Counted from the stretch's first letter, positions 11,272-22,935 are shown. The stretch: DNA of 64,000 bases from Acorus gramineus (GCA_030737835.1 CM060855.1:16931438-16995437); one strand, 5' to 3'. A program made the numbers and translations. Notes: generated by a model from the sequence alone, not told the origin.

Positions 11272-11591
11272 CTTTTAAGAAAAAGACATAATTAAAAACA
11301 TAATTATATATTGGCATAAAATTATATAACTCATAAAAAAATATCATATTAGATCTAAAAGCCACAAAAATATAAAAATCAAATCACAAAAAATCTATAT
11401 CATCTACAACAAATTAAAATAACTCCACAAAAAATAATCTCCAAATACACACACACATAGACACATGGATACTTGAAAAATCAAACAAGATCGAAGAATG
11501 TACAACCCATATTTATAGCCTCTAGCAACCGTGCCAACTTATATTTCAAGTGATTTATGACCAAATATTAGCCTAGAAGCAAAAGTCCAGC

Positions 11592-13008
11592 ATCATATAA
11601 AGGACCACAAGAGAAGAGAATAAGACTCATTCAATTCATGTCATCATCAGCATCACAGTTTTTTTCTTTTTCTTTTTTCAAGTGAAGGGTAGGCATTCAA
11701 TCTCCATTTATTACTTAGAATTGAAAACCCAAAACAGAAAAAAAAAAAAAAAAATACAAAGGCTACATGTCATACACATTCTCTCTCCACAAGTTTAATA
11801 AGAATTTAAAAACATGTCCCCCTTCAAGCCTGAATAGCCTGTCACAAAAAAAAAAAAAAACTCCCAGATCAACAATAGATATCATGTAATTGATATAAAA
11901 ACATTTTCAATGAAAATTTCCCTAACAAAAGACAATTGTTACTTTGTTAGACACCCATAAATAATCATCCCCCTCTTCAAATCCCCTTCCCAACAACATA
12001 AGCATCTCTAACAATTCTTACAAAAAATTAAAATGGTAAGATCCACATTGGGTCTGGAAACCACCAAAATATAAAAATTAATCCACAAATAATATATATC
12101 ATCTAAAAAAAAGGCAGCTTGGAGAAATCAAGAACAACCCACTTCATTTTTTCCTACTTAGTATCCAAGACCTACTTAGTACCCAAGACCGACAAAAAAA
12201 AAAACAGAACTATGAAATTGAAGTCTCTAACAACAAAAAAATGAAGTGGGTGTCTTTCTAAAAAAAAAAAAAACAACTGAAGTCCCATATCATTCCAAAA
12301 AAATAAAATTGAAAGTCTCTACCTTCGTATCATTTCATTTCAGGTTTCATAAAACACAAATACATATGTTAAATAAGAGACACAATTCATAAAATTCATA
12401 AAAACACAAACACATACACACATAGAGCATAAATCATAAAATTCATAAAACATGAATCCCAACTAAGATAATACAACTAACCCCCAAAAAAATGTCCAGA
12501 TTGCAAATCATAATAAACTCTGACCACGAACGAAAACCCACATAACCAAAGTTTTATAGAATACCCAACAAACAAAAAAGTATAATTCTTTGACACCCTC
12601 TTAGGAATTACAACAAGCATGTGCCATGCACTCTCATGAGTAAACCTTCAACGAATATCAAAGATTTAAAATATTCAACCTTTACCAGCGATACATACAT
12701 CCGATCGAAGGGGGCTAGGGTATTTCGAGCGTTCTTCAACCCGGGGCCGTCGGCGGCGTCCAACGCTGTATCGTCGTTGGAGGGATCGGCTAAGGTATTC
12801 TGAAGGGGTTAGGTCGAAGAGAAGAAGAAGTGGATGTGAAGATGGGCGAGACAAACTAACGGAAGCAAACGGAGGAAAATGAGATGGGGTCTGTTAAGTG
12901 AGAACACGTGCTTTTGTTTCATCTCACATGCCCGACGTGGCCACGCGTCGTCTTATGAGTGGTAGAAACAGAGATTCTCTGTTCTCAGAAAACAGAGGTT
13001 CCGATCCC
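11592..13008 (-). repeat. Right TIR of the MULE (promoter/leader of the transposase)
   Basis: Reverse complement of 5,667-7,073. The outer G-box nearest the end reads CACATG here instead of CACGTG, while the second G-box is kept. Length differs by about 10 bp, mostly in homopolymer tracts. Read on the minus strand, the arm leads toward the transposase start at 11,253. Confidence 0.85.
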
Positions 13009-13017
13009 CAACAATGG

Positions 13018-13993
13018 TGGTGTTGAATAATAAAACAAAATAAATTAGAAGATGTTTGGACACCTTAAGAACACAAGCTGAAACAATTGGAAGTTGCAGT
13101 ACCAGCCAGCCCTCCATTAACAACAACAAACATCAACCACACCTTTTTTTTTTTTGTTTGTTTATATGAACAATAACTACAAAAATATCTCGTTCAGCAG
13201 TCCTTAAACCCATTGAGTTAAATGCATCATTGATAAGAAATTCAGGGTTCATTAAAGCATTTGCTTCAAATGGCATTTTCATTAACCTCTCCTATAAAAA
13301 AATAGATACTTTCACCTCCTCTTCTAATCGCCCTCTGTTGAACCTTTTCCACTTATTAATCAAAAGACAAACTTCTATAATCGTCAACAGCATTTATGCA
13401 AAGGGTACTCATCATTGTTATTAGAAACTAGAAAGAGATATTGAAGATAAAGAACATCATGAAAGAAAACAGACTCCTAAAACGTCTGCAAAGAAAGTTT
13501 CATAGGTTGTAAAAGTGCATGCCAGACTGGCTACTATAGTTCTATCTTTTAAATCATTGTAATATCATAAAAATATTTTTTGGGTGTAAGATTGCATATC
13601 ACGTGGGGTTGTTAAAATTAAAGAGTCCTTGAATTCAACCTCTTTTTATTTGTTGTCATCAATGGTGTTACTAATGAAATATCTATTTTTATCTTTTGGG
13701 AAGGTTTTAAATTCCAAAGAAATATGTTAAACAGCAGCATTTACAGCATTCCATATTGCACACATATTCTAATTTTTTTTAAATAAATAAATCATTTTGT
13801 GAGCCTTATAGTTTTTAAAAATAAAACATATAATCCAATAAATTGTATTAATTTATTTATACATAAAAATGGAAAGAAATTCTAAAATATTAGCTTTTAC
13901 ATATATCAAAATTAAATTACAATCTGACCTGTTATATACCGAAACGAAGGATAAAAATTATCTTGGCCATTATATATATCAAGAATAAACATA
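13018..13993. other. Intergenic DNA with a fragment of the SCPL upstream repeat
   Basis: No gene is seen. The stretch 13,150-13,290 contains the string CAGCAGTCCTTAAACCCATT and a downstream TTCAGGGTTCATTAA run. Both recur at about 20,550-20,610, and on the other strand at 44,960-45,030 and 46,430-46,500. It is a piece of the duplicated DNA found upstream of the SCPL copies. Confidence 0.55.
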
Positions 13994-14297
13994 TGTTGTA
14001 AGCTAAATAGAATATGATATATAAGTATATAAACAAAGCACACAAGCATATAGAAGAGAAGTAGAGAGAGATTCTTATTCACTATTTGTTGGTTGAATAC
14101 AAGAGAGAACCCCTCTATTTATAGGGTGCATAGAGGAATCCCAAAGGTGGAGAGTTACAAGTCTATAGAGGTGAGGGGGAGATAGTGGGACAATAATGGG
14201 AGTGTTATGGAATAGAAGAGTGGGGGAGGTTATGGAGTTGAAGAGTGGGGGAGGTTATGGATTAGAGAAGTGGTGGTTATCCACCATATTCACAACA
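13994..14297 (-). repeat. 3' LTR of the copia element
   Basis: Runs from TGTTGTAAGC to TTCACAACA on the plus strand. It contains CTATTTATAG (14,118-14,127) and short internal repeats of GTGGGGGAGGTTATGGA. It pairs with 19,572-19,878. Confidence 0.93.
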
Positions 14298-14548
14298 CTC
14301 CCCCTTGGATGACCACCACGCTAAGAAAATTGCCTCATTAAAACCTTGCTTGGAAAACCCAATGGGAAAAAACCAAAGCGAAGGAAAAAGAGTACAATGT
14401 AACTTAATCGTATAATAGTGTATGCGTTTGACACTGCCTCATTAAAACCTTGCCAGGAAAACCCAATGGGACAAAACCTAGGCGAAGGAAAAAGAGTACA
14501 GTTCGCAAAATGTCATCAAAAATTACTCCCCCTCATAAGTACAAGATT

Positions 14549-15694
14549 TCAAGAATTTTGGTCGCAAACTCGTCGCATCCCGATTTCATACACCAGCTTC
14601 TTGAATGTTGATGTCGACAAAGCTTTAGTAAACAAATCTGCAAGATTGTCCTTTGACTGAATTTGTTGAACATCAATTTCATGTCTCTGCTGGAGCTCAT
14701 GAGTGTAAAAGAATTTTGGAGAAATATGCTTTGTTCTATCACCCTTGATATATCCCCCTTTGATTTGAGCAATGCATGCTGCATTGTCTTCATATATAGT
14801 TGTTGGAACATCTGTAATGAGAGATAGTCCGCATGCAGTACGAATATGATGAACCAAAGACCTTATCCACACGCATTCCCGGCTTGCTTCGTGGAGTGCA
14901 AGAATCTCAGAGTGGTTAGAAGACGTGGCGACCAAAGTCTGTTTCGTAGATCGCCAAGAGATTGCTGTGCCACCGCAAGTGAATACATAGCCTGTTTGTG
15001 AGCGAGCCTTGTGAGGATCTGAAAGATATCCTGAATCTGCATAACCCTTTAGTTGTGCACCATTATTGGAATCCTTTGCATAGAATAGACCCATGTCTGA
15101 CGTTCCACGAAGATAACGAAAAATGTGCTTCACACCATTCCAATGCCTTCGAGTTGGTGCAGAGCTAAATCTGGCCAATAAATTAACTGAAAATGCAATG
15201 TCAGGTCTAGTGCATTGGGCCAAATATAATAAGGCACCAATTGCACTAAGATATGGTACTTCAGGACCAAGAAGATTTTCAGTATCTTCTTTTGGACGAA
15301 AAGGGTCCTTCTTTGGGTCAAGTAACCTTACTACCATTGGAGTACTTAATGGATGACATTTGTCCATATTAAAACGCTTCAGGATTTTTTCAACATATGT
15401 TGTTTGATGAACAAGTATCCCATTTGAACTTTGCTCAATTTGCAAGCCGAGACAATATCTTGTTTTTCCAAGATCTTTCATTTCAAACTCCTTTTTCAGA
15501 TATTCGGAAGCCTTTTCGAGCTCTTCAGGAGTCCCAATTAGATTAATATCAACATATACTGCAATAATGGTAAATCCGAGTTCCATTTTCTTAATAAATA
15601 CACAGGGGCATATTGGATCATTGACATATCCTTCTTTTATTAAGTACTCACTAAGACGGTTATACCACATTCGTCCAGATTGCTTTAATCCCAT
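14549..15694 (-). pseudogene. copia reverse transcriptase (C-terminal part) and RNase H, inactivated
   Basis: Frame of 381 codons from LKQSGRMWYNRLSEYL through the copia RT thumb to RNase H (YAD...YLSDP, then SQTGYVF, ending with KDNLADLFTKAL and a short tail). The RT active site, normally YVDD in copia elements, reads YVDI, because the codon at 15,545-15,547 is ATT. One of the two metal-binding aspartates is therefore lost. At 15,675-15,694 the frame is out of register with the upstream half of RT. Either lesion would abolish activity. Confidence 0.9.
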
Positions 15695-16883
15695 ACAAGG
15701 ATCGTCTTAGCTTGATTGAGTACATGTTTCGTGGTTTTGCTTCAGGCAATTTTAGTCCTTCAGGAACTTTCATATAAATGTCGGTATCTAATTTTTCATA
15801 TAAATATGCAGTAACCACATCCATTAGCTGCATGTCAAGTCCTTCTGAGACTACAAGACTAATTAAATACCGAAATGTGATTGTGTCCATCACAGGAGAA
15901 TATGTCTCTTCAAAATCTATCCCAGGTCTCTGCAGGAAACCCTGTGCCACAAGACGAGCTTTGTATCTAACAATCTCGTTTCTTTCATTTCGTTTTCTCG
16001 CAAACACCCATTTACATCCTACTGGTTTAACACCTTCAGGGGTTAGGACTACTGGTCCAAATACTTGGTGTTTTGCAAGTGAATCCAATTCTGTTTGAAT
16101 AGCAGCTTTCCATTGTGGCCAACAATTTTTTCGTCTGCATTCATCCACTGAACGTGGTTCTAAATCATTATCTGAAATGATTTCTGTAGCTACTGCAAAT
16201 GAGAATATATCATCAACAAGCACTTGCTTTCGATCCCACAATATTTGTGAATTTGCATAATTTATGGAAATTTCTTCATTTCCATGTACTTGTTCTTCAT
16301 GCACGGGCGTCACTTCAGGGACGTCAGTCTCTTCAGGGACTTGTGTCACTTCAGGGACTTCTTCCTCTGTAGGAGTTATTATTGTGGGTCTTTCAAGTGT
16401 TTCATACTCTTCTAGAGAATTATTCTTCATTGTTTTTCTCCTTCGGGGAGCTGAATCTTTTGAGCCTATAGGTCTTCCACGCTTCAGGCGTGTTTTTGTT
16501 GATTCATTAGCCGGCATATTAACAGTTTTTCCTATTGGAACATTAATTCGAGCTGGAGTATTAGCAGCTGGAATATGTGATTTCATCACTTTTGCTGCAT
16601 CATTGAATGCATCTGGCAATTGATGCGCAATTCTTTGAAGATGAGTGATTCTTTGCACTTCAGTTTCACATTGATTAGTGCGAGGATCAAGATGAGACAA
16701 AGATGGAGTTTTCCATGTAAGTTCACGTCGTTCTTCTGGCGACGGATTTTCTCCCCCTAACGACGGGAATATTGTCTCATCAAAATGACAATCCGCAAAT
16801 CGAGCGGTAAAAACATTCCATGTCAATGGTTCAATATATCTTATAATAGAAGGAGAATTTACTTTGTATGATAAATATGTCAT
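15660..16883 (-). pseudogene. copia integrase C-terminus and N-terminal half of reverse transcriptase
   Basis: The frame starts within the integrase C-terminal region (GENPSPEERRELTWKTP, HLDPRTNQCE), passes an acidic, repetitive linker (VPEVTQVPEETDVPEVTPV), and enters the copia RT domain (WKAAIQTELDSLAKHQVF, CKWVFARKRN, YKARLVAQGF, ETYSPVMDTITFRYLISL). It ends by frameshift just before the LKQSGR motif continued at 15,694. The catalytic core of integrase is absent. Confidence 0.9.
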
Positions 16884-16899
16884 CGATGATCATTTATTT

Positions 16900-17400
16900 G
16901 CGATTCCACATTTCTCTTATATGCATATAAAATATAGAGATCTTAATATTATTAGGTACCTTTTCCTCTTCAAGAGTTTGTGTAGTCACTTCTGGAACTC
17001 GTTTCTCTTCATGGACATTATACTCTTCTAGAGTTTTAGAGAAAGTGGATCTATTGTTCATAATCTCTTCTGGAACATTATGTATAACTTCTTCTGGAGC
17101 ATTATTAGAGCATGATTTTACATTTGATCTCCACTTCTGGGGAGCTGAATTTTTTTTTTTTTGAACCTATAGGTCTATCACGCATCTGGCGTGCATTAGG
17201 AATTTGATTTTCACGTTGAGCGGTACGTGAGTCTAGATAAGACAGAGTGGATGTATTCCACGATAATTCTCGTTGTTCTTCAGGAACAGATCGTACTTCA
17301 GGTACGTTCTTCCCTCCCCCTAACGGTGGAAATATTATCTCATTAAAACGGAAATCCACAAATCATGCGGTAAAAACTATCATCGAGCAAAAGAATCTTC
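16900..17400 (-). pseudogene. Second, worn copy of the integrase C-terminal segment
   Basis: The minus-strand frame at 17,105-17,359 reads FRFNEIIFPPLGGGKN, then EEQRELSWNTSTLSYLDSRT, then RPIGSK. It parallels the start of the frame at 16,883 (CHFDETIFPSLGGEN, RRELTWKTPSLSHLDPRT, RPIGSK). The copia interior therefore carries a tandem partial duplication of this stretch, with the outer copy decayed. Confidence 0.7.
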
Positions 17401-18337
17401 TAGTTCTTTAGTATATGCCCAAATGAATAGTTCAATGCATCATCGTGTACCATGGATATCCGAGACGGTCATGTCAAATCATAAAGATCATAGAACTTCT
17501 AGTTTATATGAGTAAATATGGATATTTATAATAACCCTTAGGAGAGAGCATAAAGCTTTTCTAATGTATGCTTCTGGCATGAGACATTATTAATGCATAG
17601 ATACTCCATAATTTTAAAATGGCATATGTTGATATAGGTATCTTCAGTAGACTTCTTCTGGATCTACATGAATACAATGCATCGTTGATACAAAATTTTG
17701 TATCTCTTGATAACATGATATCTGCCCTTCTGGAGCCTTCGACCAAGTTTATAATACCAAAAATAATATTATCATTTGCATTAATTAATGTTAAACTCAA
17801 AAAATAAGATAAATATGAAAATAAGAAAAATGGATTTTAGATAACAAAGAAAAATTATAATTATAAAAATTATAAAAGTCTGATCGTACATCAGGTACGT
17901 GACCATATTTTTAAAGCACCAAATACATAACAATCATTTTCCTTGTGTTAGGGGTTTGTTCTGCAACCCTTTTCCCTTCAATTATGCTTTTGTTTAATAG
18001 CAAATCACTTCTAGTGATTTGAGATATTTTACAAACTTTATGATTGTTGTGCTTTCTCAACTATATAAATCATGATCTCATCATTCATGACCACAACTTC
18101 CATGGCGAACATAAAATAAAATGCATTTACTTCGGGTAATGATGCTATGCCATTGAGTTGAGTATTTAAAAAAAAATCGTTGTTCGGCAACGAGAATATA
18201 TAAAATTAATGCTCTCAATATTGCTACAACTGGAGCATATTTGAGGCATAATGGCCGGTGGACCTTTGTCAATGAGGTATTAATCTTTAAATCCTCTTCA
18301 TTATGATGATGATGATGGTGAAATCTAATCATAATTT
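17401..18337. other. Copia interior where gag/protease would lie; no coding match
   Basis: I recognise no gag zinc knuckle, protease DTG or integrase core. Open frames are short and of low complexity, for example a His run from a GATGATGATG microsatellite at 18,303-18,318. Confidence 0.5.
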
Positions 18338-19100
18338 ACATGTTCCTGCTGGGATACATGGATCCTTTTTTTTTTATTATTTGGTCCTTCAAGGACCCGA
18401 AAAATATATCATATAACTTTTGTTTGGTCCTACAGGGACACGAACAATCATGATTTTTGTATAGTCCTTCAGGGATAGAACAAAATAAAATTTTACATGT
18501 TCCTGCTGGGATACATGGATCTTTTTTTTTTTATTATTTGGTCCTTCAAGGACCCGAAAAATATATCATATAACTTTTGTTTGGTCCTACAGGGACACGA
18601 ACAATCATGATTTTTGTATAGTCCTTCAGGGATAGAACAAAATAAAATTTTACATGTTCCTGCTGGGATACATGGATCTTTTTTTTTTTATTATGTGGTC
18701 CTTCAAGGACCTGAAAAATATATCATATAACTTTTGTTTGGTCCTACAGGGACACGAACAATCATGATTTTTGTATAGTCCTTCAGGGATAGAACAAAAT
18801 AAAATTTTACATGATCCTTCAAAGATTCATATAATCATAATTTTTGTACAATCCTTCAGGGATAAAATAAAATAAAATTTGTATGATCCTTCATGGATGC
18901 AATATAGTCATAGTCCTTCAGGGACATTTTTAATCATATCTTTTACATGATTCTTTAAGGATCCATGTAATAATTTTTGTAGTCCTTCAGGGATAGAATA
19001 AAATTTGCATGGTCTTATTAGAACACATTATTCATAACTTCTACATGGTCCTTCAGGGATCCATGTAATTACAATTTTTCCATGATCCTATAGGGACACA
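18338..19100 (-). repeat. 157-bp tandem repeat array plus degenerate short units
   Basis: Three near-identical 157-bp units start at 18,338, 18,495 and 18,652, each beginning ACATGTTCCTGCTGGGATAC. From 18,809 to about 19,100 the array continues as shorter, worn units. All share a core close to GGTCCTTCAGGGA, present well over ten times in both this form and as GGTCCTACAGGGA. The array lies between the 5' LTR and the remaining pol, in the leader of the minus-strand copia element. The function is unknown. Confidence 0.9.
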
Positions 19101-19571
19101 TGACATTGTAACATTAAAATGAATTTCAAATCAAATATAAATATCAAATTAATTGATATTTGTGAGAACTTCTGGTTCTACATATATAGATGTATAATAT
19201 TTAAATTTTAATAAAAGATGACAAACATGGAACAGTTACATGAAAATAAATAATCAAATGATAGATGCCGCATACTGTTGCATGGAAAAATTGCATACTA
19301 GTTTTCATAAATTAATCATATCATAACATATGTATGAAAAATTTTCACGGGGATTGCATGCATGGAAAATAAAAGATAGATGTATACGGGTTCTACACAT
19401 AATTTGCATACGGTTCCATGCATATTGAAAAAAAAATAATCATATGTATGTAGTAGATGATTTACATAAAAATACATAACATCAAGAGGGAGTATATTTT
19501 TGATATAGATCATTAAGAACCCATCGATACAAACCTTTCTCTTTAACAAAGAGCTTCTCGTGCTGATAACG

Positions 19572-19878
19572 TGTTGTAAACTAAATAGAATATGATATAT
19601 AAGAGTATATAAACAAAGCACACAAGCATATAGAAGAGAAGTAGAGAGAGATTCTTATTCACTATTTTGTTGGTTCAATACAAAAGAGAACCCCTCTATT
19701 TATAGGGTGCATAGAGGAATCCCAAAGGTGGAGAGTTACAAGTCTATAGAGGTGAGGGGGAGATAGTGGGACAATAATGAGAGTGTTATGGAATAGAAGA
19801 GTGGGGGAGGTTATGGAGTTGAAGAGTGGGGGAGATTATATAATTAGAAAGTGGTGGTTATCCACCATATTCACAACA
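19572..19878 (-). repeat. 5' LTR of the copia element
   Basis: 307 bp, TGTTGTAAAC to TTCACAACA on the plus strand, matching 13,994-14,297. On the minus strand it is followed directly (19,571 downward) by the putative primer-binding site. Confidence 0.93.
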
Positions 19879-20746
19879 CATATGTTCAAACTCCATTTTT
19901 AAGTTTCAATTTATTGTTAGTGTCAATGATGAAATTGAATTTTAATTGCTTTAACATTTTTAACATCAATCAGACCATTGGGAGCATAAACTTCTAGCCA
20001 TAAACTCCACCTCATGACAATATGCTAATGTTGAAGGAAGTTCAAGAGTTAATTTAATGACGGTTAAAAATAATCTTGAACTTTATCCTGTTAAAATAAT
20101 TTAAGTACTCTCGCTGGTAAAAATTATTTTTTTTGTGAATCTTCTTTTGGTTGCCCCTGAAACAATTTCCAACGCCACTCCCTATAAAAGCTAATTCAGT
20201 TTTAAATTATGCTGATAGATTAATAATAAATATGATTTTTATTACATCAAATAATATTGAACTTTTTTTTTTTTGTATAACGGTGTTAATATGCTTATAT
20301 TATATAATAAAAAAGTATATGTATACACATCCGCCATTATTTGGAAATCCAATGTCTCCTGGATTACCCCAATACATGACTCAAAATTAAATACATTCAA
20401 TTGAATTATATATCTTATAATGTCATTCTTCAAGAAAGATATAGATGCAGTTGACCGTGAGGAACTTGTTACATAATTCCTTATTCTAATCAAAACGCAC
20501 ACAATATATTTATTTTGTTATATGAGCAATAACTCGAATATTATTTGTTTCAGCAGTCCTTAAACCCATTTTAAGATGCACCACATAAGAAAATCAGGGT
20601 TCATTAATACACTTACTTACCCCAAATATCATTATCATTAACCCCAAATATCAATCAGGGCTTAAAAAACATTAGTGATATACATATATGAAAAATCACG
20701 CGCCTTTTCAACCCTCCTACTCTACTCAGCCCTATGTTACCACCAC

Positions 20747-20760
20747 CTCCACCTATAAAT
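20747..20760 (+). promoter_or_regulatory. Conserved TATA-type box shared by both arms
   Basis: CCACCTATAAATGA lies here, and CCACCTATAAATAA lies at the matching place on the minus strand of arm B (about 44,845-44,858). A CATCTCCTC-type pyrimidine leader follows in both. The context looks like a core promoter, but I cannot identify the gene it once served. Confidence 0.35.
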
Positions 20761-21957
20761 GATAACCTTCATCTCCTCTCCAATAAGCAAATCATCCACA
20801 CCAAGCACCAGGTCTTCCTCCTCTCTCCTTTCTTTCTTTCTTAGTTTCTTTCTTTTTTTTTTGTTCATTTTTCTTGTTCGTGTGTAGTATTCAAATGTTT
20901 GTTTGTCCTAAAGACTGTCATCTCTGTTTTTAGTTGGTCGAATTCCATTATTTTCTCTTTGATTGGATTGAAAGATCACAACTTTCATCAGAAGTATTAG
21001 ATGACTTAAAATACTTATTGATTTGCTAGAAGAGCTTTTCGGATTTGTCTTTCTTTCTTTAATGATTTTTTTTTTTTTTTTGAGCGAAAATATGAGCATA
21101 TCCATTCATATAAAATAGACCATGTCCCAATGGTGTTGAGGAGAAACAGAAGAAGAACAACATATAGAAAAAGGAATAAAAGAGTACCAAAACATCAAAT
21201 AACGAAGGCGATTTTGTTGTTGTGGATGCAATTGAAGATGTTTTATGAGAGTTTTTGATTTTCTAATAATCATTGTTTTGTTATTTTTTTCCCATGTCTC
21301 TGGAAGTCTACTGCTCTTGTGTACAATGTGCTTTTTCATAATCATTGTTGTAAATCTCATGTTCCATGAACTGCTAGGCCATCCTCTGAAGAGACAATTG
21401 GATTTCTTTGTAAGCCTGGCTTTACATGTAGAAGAGATATGAGATTTTGCAAAAAAAAAAAAAAAAAAAAAAATTTTGGGGGTAGATCAAGTCCATAGGA
21501 AGCTTTATTTAATGACTTGAAGATTTACAGGTAAACAAGGGAGCCAAATATGAAGTAGCTCAAAATCTGTTACAAAGGTGACCATGGGTGGCTCCCAACA
21601 TGCAAATGAACATGTCTACCCATTAGTTGTTGGCTGCAAAGTCAGTTGACAAATAATAAAAAAAGGACATAATTAGGAGCACTGTTGGGATTTATCATTC
21701 TTTCTTTAGTCATGTGACTTTGTTGTTATGTGTGCAATTCAGGTCATGTTTTATCATAGTTTTTTTTTCTTAACCAGTCTCCCTCTAAAAGAAGAGCAAA
21801 CTGTTTCTTAATTACAATCTGATGGATGGATATGATTTATTAGTGAAAGAATGCAGAAATCAGTGTGACTTGGTATATCTTTTTCTTTTTGTGGAGCTTT
21901 TTTTAATTTGTCTTTGTTGAGGATTCAAACATTTCTTCTTTGTGGCTTTTCTCTGCA

Positions 21958-22047
21958 GCGACCAAAGGAGAAGAGGAGCTGAAGCTTGAATCAACAGATC
22001 AGGAAGAAGGGATAAAGAAAGGCAGGGAGAGAAACTACAGCAGCAAG
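21958..22047 (+). other. Possible short exon (AG|...|GT, one open frame)
   Basis: Ninety bases lie between a good acceptor (TTCTCTGCAG) and donor (AAG|GTATGTT). One frame is open throughout and very hydrophilic (KGEEELKLESTDQEEGIKKG). It may be an exon of the gene that used the conserved TATA box at 20.75 kb. I recognise no family, and I could not find an equally clear counterpart in arm B. Confidence 0.25.
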
Positions 22048-22559
22048 GTATGTTTGTTGTGAATTTTCTTTTGGGTGATTCATTTTTTTTTTGGGGTATA
22101 TTATACATGGTTTTTCTTTCTAAATCAGCTCTTCCTATGACATGCAATTGTTATTTTTGAAAATAATTGATGAACAATATTATAATGTTTATTATTTTGG
22201 TGTTCTGAATGTGTCATCCTATCAATATCATCATCAACATTAATATTATGGGATGATTTATTTGTGTGATCATGGAGGTTTATGGTCAAGTTGTATCAGG
22301 TTCTCTTTAGAATTCATATTTGATGTGGTTTTCTCATTGTTTCATGTTTCCTTATCAGTTTCATTAGTGGGTAATCGAGCCTTTTTTTTCTTCTCTTCTG
22401 TACAATTTTATCAAGCCATTCATTTGCATTATTTAAACTCTCAGTAGTAGGGTATTTGTTCCAGCCCATCATATTTCAGCTGTCATAAAAGTTTTAAAGA
22501 CTAATGAGGATCTCTTCATTCATTCATTGTGTTTTCCCAAATAGATTATAAGAGACTAA

Positions 22560-22935
22560 GTGAGGATGCAGGTACCGGAGAGTATTTCATAAGGTTTGCT
22601 GAAAAGTATGCTTAGATCAAAGCATTACAGGCATTTTAATATTGGGACTACATATCACATACAACATGCATGATCAAAAGATCAGAGTAGTGTTTTAAGA
22701 TAAAAATGCTAAAAGAATTCGCATGTTCAAATATTATCCAACATGCATTAACAGAGCAGTTTATTGAATTTATGATGTTATATAATGTTGAAGGATTCAA
22801 GTTAAATGGTTTTTGTTGATACGTTCATCTTTAAAACATTGCTCATTCATATATGAAAAGGAAAAATAGGTATATAAAAAAACAGAGGAAATACTCATAG
22901 CGAGGTGGAGAGTAATGGATATCATCAAAGCAGAA
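22560..22935 (+). repeat. Detached copy of the SCPL 5' flank
   Basis: The order TTAGATCAAAGCATTACAGG, GATCAGAGTAGTG, AGAGCAGTTTATT and GAGGTGGAG followed by ATGGAT matches the immediate 5' flank and start codon of the SCPL copy at 23,880-24,200. Here nothing SCPL-like follows the ATG-like triplet. It is an orphan promoter copy made by the local tandem duplication. Confidence 0.7.

Larger units (their letters stand above)
5658..13017. mobile_element. Complete Mutator-like element (MULE) with 9-bp TSDs and long TIRs
   Basis: The element spans 5,667-13,008 (7,342 bp). CAACAATGG occurs at 5,658-5,666 and 13,009-13,017, a perfect 9-bp target duplication as expected for Mutator. The ends read TGGATCGGAACC at the left and GGTTCCGATCCC at the right. 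Inverted repeats run inward to about 7,073 and 11,592, roughly 1.4 kb each, with only a few percent difference by eye. Inside are a minus-strand FAR1-type transposase and a plus-strand RNase H hybrid-binding-domain gene, transcribed toward each other. Perfect target duplications and close TIRs point to a fairly recent insertion. The transposase is frameshifted, so this copy is probably not autonomous now. Confidence 0.93.
13994..19878 (-). mobile_element. Ty1/copia LTR retrotransposon, defective
   Basis: A 5.9-kb element read on the minus strand. Two LTRs of 304 and 307 bp differ at about a dozen positions. LTR tips are TGTTGT and ACAACA. CATA flanks both sides, giving a 4-bp (or 5-bp ACATA, sharing the final A) target duplication. 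A polypurine tract, AAGGGGGAG, abuts the 3' LTR on the minus strand (14,298-14,308). The sequence next to the 5' LTR, CGTTATCAGCACGAG on the minus strand, is the primer-binding position. Only the end of integrase, reverse transcriptase and RNase H remain. Gag, protease and most of integrase are gone, replaced by tandem repeats and noncoding DNA. Confidence 0.92.

Noticed and set aside
16264-16623. 119-codon plus-strand Ser/Val/Gly-rich gene
   Set aside because: Antisense shadow of the acidic repeat linker in the copia polyprotein.
18338-18808. CRISPR-like array
   Set aside because: The repeats are 157-bp contiguous units without unique spacers, in a plant retrotransposon.
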